This document shows positions 1 through 5,860 of a DNA stretch of 7,117 nt, one piece after another. The stretch's first letter is position 1, and every line of letters starts with the position of its first letter. The DNA comes from an uncultured Ruminococcus sp. (lineage in GTDB: Bacteria > Bacillota > Clostridia > Lachnospirales > Lachnospiraceae), in NCBI GenBank assembly GCA_900553885.1, contig USFD01000126.1, forward strand, positions 1 through 7,117, written 5' to 3'. The notes under the pieces were generated by a model. That model ran no database searches. It was not told where the DNA came from and saw nothing but the letters and a program-made list of their open reading frames with translations. Made by a program: the position numbers and the translations under genes.

Positions 1-61
1 AGCCCCGGATATTTTCGGATATTTCTCAACGGATGCCCCCTTCGACAAATCCGAATAGAAT
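1..61. other. Region downstream of the ABC operon, no gene
   Basis: This stretch follows the stop codon of the 653-residue ABC gene (read on the minus strand). It holds a 16-nt hairpin-prone motif at 41-56 (minus strand ATTCGGATTTGTCGAA) that recurs in near-identical form after glgD. It also holds two adjacent 10-nt units, CGGATATTTT and CGGATATTTC, at 6-25. No GC-rich stem followed by a run of T on the minus strand is present, so the operon terminator, if there is one, lies beyond the window edge. Confidence 0.5.
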
Positions 62-2023
62 TTAAGACAACTCCAGCTTTCCGGTATACAACTGATAATA
101 CGTTCCTTTCAGCTTGAGCAGTTCTTCATGCGTACCTCTCTCTATGATACGGCCGTGTTCAAGTACCATGATCGCATCACTGTTCCGGATTGTGGACAAT
201 CTGTGGGCAATAACAAATACAGTACGTCCTTTCATCAGGTTATCCATGCCCTTCTGGACAATACTCTCCGTCCGGGTATCAATGGAAGAGGTGGCCTCAT
301 CCAGAATCAGTACCGGCGGATCTGCAATTGCAGCTCTTGCAATGGCAAGCAGCTGTCTCTGTCCCTGGGACAGTTCTTCTCCGTCGCCGCTTAAGTGGGT
401 GTCATATCCCTGAGGCAGCATACGGATAAACCCGTCCGCATGGGCAAGTTTTGCCGCCTTTACCACTTCTTCGTCCGTAGCGTCCAGTTTTCCGTAGCGG
501 ATGTTCTCCATAATTGTTCCCGTGAACAGATGTGTATCCTGCAGTACAATTCCCAGGGAACGTCTCAGGTCGGCTTTCTTGATTTTGTTGATATTAATAT
601 CATCATACCGGATCTTTCCATCTGCCACATCATAGAAGCGGTTAATCAGGTTGGTAATCGTTGTCTTTCCTGCTCCGGTAGAGCCGACGAAAGCCAGCTT
701 CTGTCCCGGTTTTGCATACAGGGTCAGATTGTGGAGAACCATATGATCCGGTGTATATCCGAATGTCATATCATAGAACCGGACATCGCCTCTGAGTTCC
801 TGATAAGTGACTGTACCGTCCGCCTGATGGGGATGTTTCCATGCCCACAGCCCGGTGCGCTCCTTGCACTCAGTAATATTTCCGTCAGCGTCTTTCTTCG
901 CATTAACAAGGGTTACATAACCATCGTCAACCTCCGGCTCCTCATCCACCATATGGAAAATACGCTCCGCGCCGGCTAACGCCATAATAATGGAGTTAAA
1001 CTGCTGGGCAATCTGCATAAAAGGCTGTGTAAAACTCTTCGTAAACTGCAGATAGGAAGCCATAACTCCCAGGGTGATATTTCCGATTCCCATAACAGAG
1101 AGGAATCCGCCAAATACGGCAGTAAGCACAAACTGAAGGTTGCCCAGATTTCCAATGATCGGTCCCATCATACTGGCAAATGTATGTGCATTTGATGCGC
1201 TTGTAAACAGTTTTTCATTCAGTACATCAAACTCCTGCTCGGAAATCTTCTCGTGATTGAAAACTTTGATCACTCTCTGGCCGTTCATCCGTTCTTCAAC
1301 AAATCCGGTAATATCGGCCAGATCCAGCTGCTGGCGGATAAAATATTTTCCACTGTTTCCGGCCACCTTGCGGGATACCAGAATCATGATAAAAATCATC
1401 AGCACTGCCAGAACTGTCAGAATCGGGCTGAGAACAAGCATGGAAATAAACGTAACTACAATTGTAAATGTTGACATCAGTACCTGCGGAATCGACTGGT
1501 TGATCATCTGACGCAGGGTATCCGTATCATTGGTATAAAGACTCATGATTGAGCCGTTTGTATTCTGATCAAAGTATCGGATCGGCAGCGTCTGCATGTG
1601 TTCAAACATTTCGTCACGCACGCGCTTTAATACGCCCTGCCCGATCACAACCATCATCCGGCTGTATACAAATGTCGCAATTACTCCGAAAAGGAATATG
1701 GTTCCCAGTACGGTCAGCGCCATATACAGTTCCGTATAGTCCGGATTTTTCTGTCCGATCAGCGGAATGATAAAATCATCCAGCAGAAACTTCAGTGACA
1801 GCGACACAGAAATCGACGCAATGGAACTCAACAGTATACAGAACAGAACAATGATGAACTGCACCTTATAGGTTTTCGTCACATATCCAAGCAGGCGCTT
1901 CGCCGTCTTTAACGTTCCTTTTGTGATCGCCGGACCGCCTCCGGAGCGTTCCTGAGCCGGCTGTCCGTTCTGGGATGCACCTTCATTTGACTGCACCTGG
2001 CTGTTCTTTGTCTGATCACTCAT
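62..2023 (-). CDS. Heterodimeric ABC exporter subunit with the intact ATPase site (BmrD/YheH/TM288-like)
   Basis: A 653-residue half-transporter with six membrane segments (roughly residues 54-75, 103-123, 183-200, 202-218, 288-311 and 313-330) followed by a nucleotide-binding domain from about 412. Visible motifs are Walker A GSTGAGKT (447-454), Q-loop Q495, signature LSQGQ (551-555), Walker B VLILDE with catalytic E576, D-loop SSID and switch H607. Walker A, the Glu and the His are intact, but the signature has Gln where LSGGQ has Gly. This is expected of the partner that contributes its signature to the degenerate site of a heterodimer. Two oddities are a polar Gln/Ser/Asn-rich tail (1-35) and an insert of about 40 residues (371-411) between the membrane and ATPase domains. 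The length is near that of B. subtilis YheH/BmrD. The start is fixed by AAAGGAGG 8 nt upstream. It overlaps the preceding ABC gene by 8 nt. The likely role is ATP-driven export of drugs or other amphipathic compounds; the substrate cannot be read from sequence. Confidence 0.93.
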   Translation of the reverse strand: MSDQTKNSQVQSNEGASQNGQPAQERSGGGPAITKGTLKTAKRLLGYVTKTYKVQFIIVLFCILLSSIASISVSLSLKFLLDDFIIPLIGQKNPDYTELYMALTVLGTIFLFGVIATFVYSRMMVVIGQGVLKRVRDEMFEHMQTLPIRYFDQNTNGSIMSLYTNDTDTLRQMINQSIPQVLMSTFTIVVTFISMLVLSPILTVLAVLMIFIMILVSRKVAGNSGKYFIRQQLDLADITGFVEERMNGQRVIKVFNHEKISEQEFDVLNEKLFTSASNAHTFASMMGPIIGNLGNLQFVLTAVFGGFLSVMGIGNITLGVMASYLQFTKSFTQPFMQIAQQFNSIIMALAGAERIFHMVDEEPEVDDGYVTLVNAKKDADGNITECKERTGLWAWKHPHQADGTVTYQELRGDVRFYDMTFGYTPDHMVLHNLTLYAKPGQKLAFVGSTGAGKTTITNLINRFYDVADGKIRYDDININKIKKADLRRSLGIVLQDTHLFTGTIMENIRYGKLDATDEEVVKAAKLAHADGFIRMLPQGYDTHLSGDGEELSQGQRQLLAIARAAIADPPVLILDEATSSIDTRTESIVQKGMDNLMKGRTVFVIAHRLSTIRNSDAIMVLEHGRIIERGTHEELLKLKGTYYQLYTGKLELS

Positions 2024-3749
2024 TTTCAGCGCCTCCTTTCACCTGAGATTCATATACTTCCTGATAAATCTTATTCGTCCGGAGAAGTTCCTCGGAAGTA
2101 CCGATGCCGTTGATCTCTCCATTATCCATAACAATAATCACATCTGCATCTTCCACGGAAGAAATTCTCTGAGCAATGATAATCTTGGTTGTATCCGGTA
2201 TCTCTTCGCGGAATGCCTGACGGATCAGGGCATCTGTCCTTGTATCCACCGCGCTGGTAGAATCGTCAAGAATCAGAATCTTCGGTTTTTTCAGCAGCGC
2301 TCTGGCAATACATAGTCTCTGCTTCTGACCGCCGGACACATTATTTCCGCCCTCAACAATCATTGTATTATATCCGGCCGGGAACTCCTGAATAAAGCTG
2401 TCGGCCTGAGCCAGTTTACAGACTCTCTGAACCTCTTCGTCGCTGGCATTCTCATCTCCCCAGCGCACATTTTCATAAATGCTTCCGGTAAAGAGCACAT
2501 TTTTCTGAAGCACCATAGATACCTGGTCGCGCAGCGATTCCAGACTGTACCTGCGCACATCCACACCGCCGACTTTCACACATCCTCCGGTCACATCGTA
2601 AAGTCTGGGAATCAGCTGCACAAGTGTGGATTTGGCACTTCCCGTGCCGCCGATAATTCCCACAATCTGCCCGCTTTTGATGTGCAGATTTACGTCTTTC
2701 AGCGAAAGATTTCCGCCCTCGCCGGAATAACTGAAATTCACATGTTCAAAATCAATATCTCCATTTGCCACATCTGTAACAGCATCTGCCGCGTCTTCCA
2801 TCTCCGGCACTTCTTCCAGCACTTCCGTAATACGGTCTGTAGAAGCTTCCGCAATCATAATCATTGTGAACACAAATGTAACCATCATCAGCGACATAAG
2901 TATCTGAAGCGCATACACGATTACACTGGTCAGCTCTCCGGTCTGCATTGAGCCGTTAATAATACTTTCCCCGCCGATCAGGACCATAATAATAACTACC
3001 GCATATACCGTAAACTGCATAACCGGTGAGTTCCATGCCACAATTTTCTCTGCTTTTGTAAAAAGCTTGAATACGATGGTTGAAACTTTACCGAACTTTT
3101 CCACCTCGTGGTCAGCGCGCACATATGCCTTTACCACTCTGGCCGCATTTACGTTCTCCTGCACCGTATTGTTCAGCACATCATATTCATCAAATACCTG
3201 GACGAAATGAGGATGAGCCTTCTTTGCAATAAAAATCAGCGTACCTCCCAGAATGGGCACGGTAATCAGCATAATAACGGCAATCGTTACATTGATTGTC
3301 AGAGTCATGATCAGTGAAAGTATAATCATGATCGGAGCTCTTGCCAGCAGGCGGATCGTAAACATATACGCCATCTGTACGTTTGTAATATCTGTGGTCA
3401 TTCGTGTTACAAGACTTGATGTGGAAAAATGATCAATATTTCCAAATGAAAAATCCTGTACTTTGTAAAAAATATCATGGCGCAGATTCTTCGCATACCC
3501 CGAAGACGCAATCGCGCCAAGCTGTCCGGCTTTTGCGCCGAATACAAGTGCCAGCATAGCCATGACTATAAGCAGGAGTCCCATTTTAATAATATAGGCC
3601 ATATCCCCTTCCATGATTCCCACGTCGATGATCTTTGCCATCAGCAGCGGAATCAGGACTTCCATCAGCACTTCCAGACAAACCAGCACGGGCGTCAGGA
3701 AGGATTCCCGCTTATATTCCCTGACAGAACGAAGTAATTTTCTATTCAT
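2016..3749 (-). CDS. Heterodimeric ABC exporter subunit with a degenerate ATPase site (BmrC/YheI/TM287-like)
   Basis: A 577-residue half-transporter with six membrane segments (about residues 17-38, 53-72, 135-152, 154-175, 245-262 and 275-300) and a nucleotide-binding domain from about 332. Walker A is GGTGSAKS (367-374), with Ala where Gly usually precedes the Lys. The Q-loop is Q415 and the signature VSGGQ (471-475) is canonical. Walker B is ILILDD, so D496 replaces the catalytic Glu, and the switch His is Gln (Q527, in AQRIS). This set of changes is typical of the non-hydrolysing site in heterodimeric exporters, where this protein supplies Walker A/B and its partner the altered signature. 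It is therefore read as the obligate partner of the 653-residue subunit, not as a decayed gene. The start ATG lies within the end of the marR gene (overlap ATGAATAG), with GAGGAG 10 nt upstream. Its own stop overlaps the next start (ATGAGTGA). The substrate is unknown; multidrug export is inferred from family and regulator. Confidence 0.93.
   Translation of the reverse strand: MNRKLLRSVREYKRESFLTPVLVCLEVLMEVLIPLLMAKIIDVGIMEGDMAYIIKMGLLLIVMAMLALVFGAKAGQLGAIASSGYAKNLRHDIFYKVQDFSFGNIDHFSTSSLVTRMTTDITNVQMAYMFTIRLLARAPIMIILSLIMTLTINVTIAVIMLITVPILGGTLIFIAKKAHPHFVQVFDEYDVLNNTVQENVNAARVVKAYVRADHEVEKFGKVSTIVFKLFTKAEKIVAWNSPVMQFTVYAVVIIMVLIGGESIINGSMQTGELTSVIVYALQILMSLMMVTFVFTMIMIAEASTDRITEVLEEVPEMEDAADAVTDVANGDIDFEHVNFSYSGEGGNLSLKDVNLHIKSGQIVGIIGGTGSAKSTLVQLIPRLYDVTGGCVKVGGVDVRRYSLESLRDQVSMVLQKNVLFTGSIYENVRWGDENASDEEVQRVCKLAQADSFIQEFPAGYNTMIVEGGNNVSGGQKQRLCIARALLKKPKILILDDSTSAVDTRTDALIRQAFREEIPDTTKIIIAQRISSVEDADVIIVMDNGEINGIGTSEELLRTNKIYQEVYESQVKGGAENE
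2032..2039 (-). promoter_or_regulatory. Ribosome binding site of the 653-residue ABC gene
   Basis: Minus strand AAAGGAGG, a near-perfect anti-16S match 8 nt before the ATG at 2021-2023. It lies inside the coding sequence of the upstream ABC gene and supports this start despite the unusual polar N-terminal tail it implies. Confidence 0.85.
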
Positions 3750-4239
3750 GGTCTGTTATCTCCTCTCTCCTTTTTTCATCACCCGACAAATTCGCGGACA
3801 TCTGTTCCAGTACTTCCCTGCATACGGAAAGCTTTTCCTCCGGGATCCCCCTGGCAAGCAGCTCTTCAATATAACGGATATTCCCCAGTATATGCTGACG
3901 CACCCCGCGGGCCTTTTCCGTAGGCACCAGCTTCTTAAGCCTTGCGTCCTGCTTCACCGGCTCTCTTATGATAAAGCCGTTTTTCTCCAGGATCTGGAGG
4001 GTGCCCGTTGCAGTGGATCTGCGGATCTGAAACTCTTTTTCCACATCTTTCTGATAAATATCTCTTTCAAGAGACTGAAACAGAATATAATGCAGCACAA
4101 GTCTCTGCATGTTTGTGGTCAGACTGTCCTCCCCTTCATGAATACACATCTGCCGTTTCAGCTGATGGGAGAGCGTATTAATCAGCCTGCCCACATCATG
4201 ACCGCTGTCAGAATTCTCCCGTTTTTCACTGAAACACAT
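3742..4239 (-). CDS. MarR-family transcriptional regulator
   Basis: A 165-residue protein with the MarR winged-helix layout. It has an N-terminal helix for dimerisation (about 13-30), a helix-turn-helix region (about 60-90, recognition helix near RRSTATGTLQILEKNGFI), a wing ending in DARLKKLVPTEKA (98-110), and a C-terminal dimerisation helix pair. The D-x-R-x-K-x-L-x-P-T-E-K-A wing is the most diagnostic MarR feature. It heads an operon with two ABC exporter genes, so it probably represses its own operon and releases DNA when it binds an exported compound. The reading frame stays open upstream to 4431, but its first possible codon there is the TTG of the promoter -35 box, and no ATG, GTG or TTG lies between it and 4239. 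The ATG at 4237-4239 also gives the usual MarR length. Its ribosome site is poor: AAAAGG directly abuts the ATG, and GGAAGGG lies 13 nt away. The stop overlaps the next gene by 8 nt. Confidence 0.88.
   Translation of the reverse strand: MCFSEKRENSDSGHDVGRLINTLSHQLKRQMCIHEGEDSLTTNMQRLVLHYILFQSLERDIYQKDVEKEFQIRRSTATGTLQILEKNGFIIREPVKQDARLKKLVPTEKARGVRQHILGNIRYIEELLARGIPEEKLSVCREVLEQMSANLSGDEKRREEITDHE
3760..3765 (-). promoter_or_regulatory. Ribosome binding site of the 577-residue ABC gene
   Basis: Minus strand GAGGAG, 10 nt before the ATG at 3747-3749, inside the 3' end of the marR gene. The spacing is slightly long but usable, and termination of marR translation 8 nt into the gene would help loading. 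Confidence 0.7.
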
Positions 4240-4396
4240 CCTTTTCGCACATCCCTTCCAACTTAAAGAATGCCGCCGGTTTTTCCCGCGGCACGGCGTC
4301 TGTCCTGATAGCAGCTGCGCCCGCGCCGTCCGGAATCCGCCGGAGGCCGTATCCGAGGGGTAATCCCCATGTATAAATATAATTTGTTCGGTAACT
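4240..4396 (-). other. Long GC-rich, structured 5' leader of the marR-ABC operon
   Basis: This is the predicted untranslated leader, about 157 nt from the inferred transcription start near 4396. The part at 4281-4360 is 57 of 80 G+C (71%), against about 20% in the promoter just upstream. On the minus strand it can form GGGG-ATTA-CCCC (4357-4368), TCCGG/CCGGA with a 6-nt loop (4329-4344), ACGGCG/CGCCGT (4324-4329 with 4293-4298), and a stem of 7 pairs in 8 closed by AAAAA (4272-4292) followed by ATTCTTTAAG. The last could be a weak terminator, though its T tract is poor. A 35-codon ATG frame (4263-4370) ends just past that stem but has no ribosome site. Attenuation is an inference; pairings were found by eye with no energy calculation. 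Confidence 0.45.
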
Positions 4397-4401
4397 AACA
4401 A
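4384..4401. promoter_or_regulatory. Candidate MarR operator over the transcription start
   Basis: Plus strand TTGTTCGGTAACTAACAA is an 18-bp inverted repeat with 7 of 9 positions paired (outer TTGTT/AACAA perfect). Its centre, between 4392 and 4393, falls close to the predicted +1 of the marR promoter, just downstream of the -10 box. MarR dimers typically bind such short palindromes, and binding here would block transcription. That this MarR is the ligand is inferred from position. Confidence 0.6.
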
Positions 4402-4402
4402 T

Positions 4403-4431
4403 ATAGTATAAAGATTTAAAATTATTGTCAA
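4403..4431 (-). promoter_or_regulatory. Sigma-A-type promoter of the marR-ABC operon
   Basis: On the minus strand the -35 box TTGACA (4426-4431) is perfect. It is separated by exactly 17 bp from the -10 box TACTAT (4403-4408, 5 of 6 to TATAAT) in very AT-rich DNA. Predicted transcription starts near 4396. Such a strong core promoter fits a gene set kept off by a repressor. The strength and start are predictions. Confidence 0.8.
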
Positions 4432-4658
4432 TCATCAAAATGCACAAAACCAAAACCTTCTGTTCCGGAAAAATAGGGTGTTTTTTTCCTGTCTTTTTCA
4501 GCTCCTGTATGCACTGTTCTCTCTGAATAAACTCTCATATTCCTCCGAATTTGTACTTACTTTTAATACAACTTCACATAGATTTTAAAAATGCAGGTGT
4601 TTTGCATAAGAACATTGTGATATTCTTTTAATAATACTGGTTTTTTCGCACAAAAATG

Positions 4659-4687
4659 TGGAAAATTCCAGCAAAAAATTGTATAAT
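4659..4687 (+). promoter_or_regulatory. Sigma-A-type promoter of glgCD
   Basis: The -10 box TATAAT (4682-4687) is perfect. Seventeen bp upstream lies TGGAAA (4659-4664), 4 of 6 to the -35 consensus. Transcription would start near 4694, giving a short leader of about 25 nt. The weak -35 box sits inside the palindrome TGGAAAATTCCA (4659-4670), which could allow a regulator to control it. Confidence 0.7.
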
Positions 4688-4707
4688 ATAGGGCAGTAAT
4701 ATGAAAG

Positions 4708-4713
4708 AGAGGG
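4708..4713 (+). promoter_or_regulatory. Ribosome binding site of glgC
   Basis: AGAGGG within the purine tract 4703-4713 ends 6 nt before the ATG at 4720. This fixes the start and places GGRGTRL at the usual distance from the N-terminus. Confidence 0.75.
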
Positions 4714-4719
4714 CTCACT

Positions 4720-5859
4720 ATGAAGCAAAATAACATGTTAGCTATGATTTTGGCTGGTGGCCGGGGGACTCGTCTGCATGAACTGACAAAAAAGGTAGCT
4801 AAACCTGCCGTTTCATATGGCGGGAAATACCGTATCATTGATTTTCCGCTCAGCAACTGTGCAAACAGTGGTATCGATGTAGTCGGGGTTCTTACCCAGT
4901 ATGAATCTATTCTCCTGAACAGCTATGTCGCGGCAGGACGCCGCTGGGGTCTTGATGCAAAAGACAGCGGAGTATATGTTCTTCCCCCCCGTGAGAAAGC
5001 AGATGCCAATCTTGATGTTTACAGAGGAACTGCAGATGCAATTTCACAGAACATTGATTTTATTGATACATATTCTCCGGAATATCTTCTTATTCTCTCC
5101 GGAGACCATATTTATAAAATGAATTACGCCAAGATGCTTGCTTATCACAAAGAACATAATGCAGATGCTACTATCGCAGTAATTGAAGTTCCGATGAAGG
5201 AAGCAAGCCGCTTCGGTATTATGAATACAGATGATACCGGACGCATTGTGGAATTTGAAGAAAAGCCGGAAAAACCGAAGAGCAATCTGGCGTCTATGGG
5301 AATCTATATTTTTAACTGGAAACTTCTCCGCAAACTTCTTATGACAGATATGAAGGATCCGGATTCCTCACATGACTTTGGCAAGGATATTATTCCTGCT
5401 CTTTTAAATGACGGTAAGAGCCTGTATGCATATAAATATAAAGGATACTGGAAAGATGTCGGAACCATCGATTCGCTCTGGGAAGCAAATATGGATCTTC
5501 TGGACAAGAATAATGAGCTGGACCTCAATGATCCCACATGGAAGATCTATACAGAAGATGTAACCTCTCTTCCCCAGTACATCGGGGCTGAAGCAGATAT
5601 TGAAAATGCATTCATCACACAGGGATGCCAGATTAACGGACTAGTAAAGAATTCCGTTCTTTTCACCGGCGCAAAAGTCGGACCCGGCGCAAAAGTCATC
5701 GATACTGTACTTATGCCCGGTTCGGAAGTTGAAGAAGGGGCTGTCGTTCAGCGCGCTCTTGTGGCTGACAATATAAAAATCGGCAAAAACGCTGTTGTAG
5801 GAAGCCCGGACAGCGAACATATCGAACTTGTCGCAAAACGTGTAAAGGGGGAAGAATAA
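4720..5859 (+). CDS. glgC: Glucose-1-phosphate adenylyltransferase, catalytic subunit (ADP-glucose pyrophosphorylase)
   Basis: Makes ADP-glucose and pyrophosphate from ATP and glucose-1-phosphate, the committed step of bacterial glycogen synthesis, in the cytosol. The 379-residue protein has the N-terminal nucleotidyltransferase domain (about 1-260) with GGRGTRL (13-19) and the AKPAV stretch just after it. It also has GGKYRIIDFPLSNC (34-47), GTADAI (103-108), the catalytic Asp in LSGDH (D129), the glucose-1-phosphate Lys in FEEKP (K182) and GYWKDVGT (242-249). A C-terminal left-handed beta-helix with hexapeptide-like repeats follows (about 285-370). All catalytic residues known for E. coli GlgC (Asp142, Lys195 equivalents) are present, and the length is normal for Firmicutes GlgC. 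It is first in a two-gene operon with glgD, one base apart, and probably forms a mixed tetramer with GlgD. It has its own promoter, divergent from the marR-ABC operon. Confidence 0.97.
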   Translation: MKQNNMLAMILAGGRGTRLHELTKKVAKPAVSYGGKYRIIDFPLSNCANSGIDVVGVLTQYESILLNSYVAAGRRWGLDAKDSGVYVLPPREKADANLDVYRGTADAISQNIDFIDTYSPEYLLILSGDHIYKMNYAKMLAYHKEHNADATIAVIEVPMKEASRFGIMNTDDTGRIVEFEEKPEKPKSNLASMGIYIFNWKLLRKLLMTDMKDPDSSHDFGKDIIPALLNDGKSLYAYKYKGYWKDVGTIDSLWEANMDLLDKNNELDLNDPTWKIYTEDVTSLPQYIGAEADIENAFITQGCQINGLVKNSVLFTGAKVGPGAKVIDTVLMPGSEVEEGAVVQRALVADNIKIGKNAVVGSPDSEHIELVAKRVKGEE

Positions 5860-5860
5860 T

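Larger units (their letters stand above)
4432..4719. other. Divergent intergenic region between the marR-ABC operon and glgCD
   Basis: About 290 bp of AT-rich DNA without a convincing gene. Its left edge abuts the marR promoter and its right edge holds the glgC promoter and ribosome site. In between there are only weak inverted repeats, such as ATGCA/TGCAT around 4591-4609 and CACA-AAAA-TGTG at 4649-4660. Short open frames here lack ribosome sites. No recognisable riboswitch or small RNA was seen, although one could be missed by eye. Confidence 0.5.

Noticed and set aside
6..25. Two tandem 10-nt units CGGATATTTT/C
   Set aside because: Only two copies of a short AT-rich unit at the window edge; too little to call a repeat array.
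395..979. 194-codon plus-strand open frame
   Set aside because: It lies wholly opposite the ATPase-domain region of the ABC gene, has no ribosome site and no recognisable domain; it is a shadow of the real gene.
2016..3749. Reading the 577-residue ABC gene as a pseudogene because of its altered Walker B and switch residues
   Set aside because: The frame is intact, and the exact changes (Glu to Asp, His to Gln) are the known pattern of the degenerate half of heterodimeric exporters.
3613..4266. 217-codon plus-strand open frame opposite marR and the first ABC gene
   Set aside because: Both antisense genes are clear family members with motifs, while this frame has no motif, promoter or ribosome site.
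4240..4431. Extended N-terminus for the MarR protein (229 residues, starting at 4431)
   Set aside because: Its only start is the TTG of the perfect -35 box TTGACA, so it would lie upstream of the transcription start. The added residues do not resemble a MarR N-terminus.
4226..4453. 75-codon minus-strand frame across the marR promoter and leader
   Set aside because: It begins upstream of the promoter, has no ribosome site and resembles no protein family.
4452..4500. Possible terminator from GGAAAAA/TTTTTCC near 4468-4490
   Set aside because: The stem is A-T rich with a long loop, and no operon converges on it: both flanking operons point away.
4701..4733. Short frame MKERAHYEAK overlapping the glgC start
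   Set aside because: The predicted transcription start near 4694 leaves no room for its ribosome site, and the purine tract inside it serves glgC. Probably coincidence.
4563..4856. 97-codon minus-strand frame across the glgC promoter and start
   Set aside because: It runs antisense into the well-supported glgC start and has no ribosome site or domain.
3742..5859. Functional link between the exporter operon and glycogen synthesis
   Set aside because: They are divergent, have separate promoters and share no operator; adjacency alone does not support a joint role.
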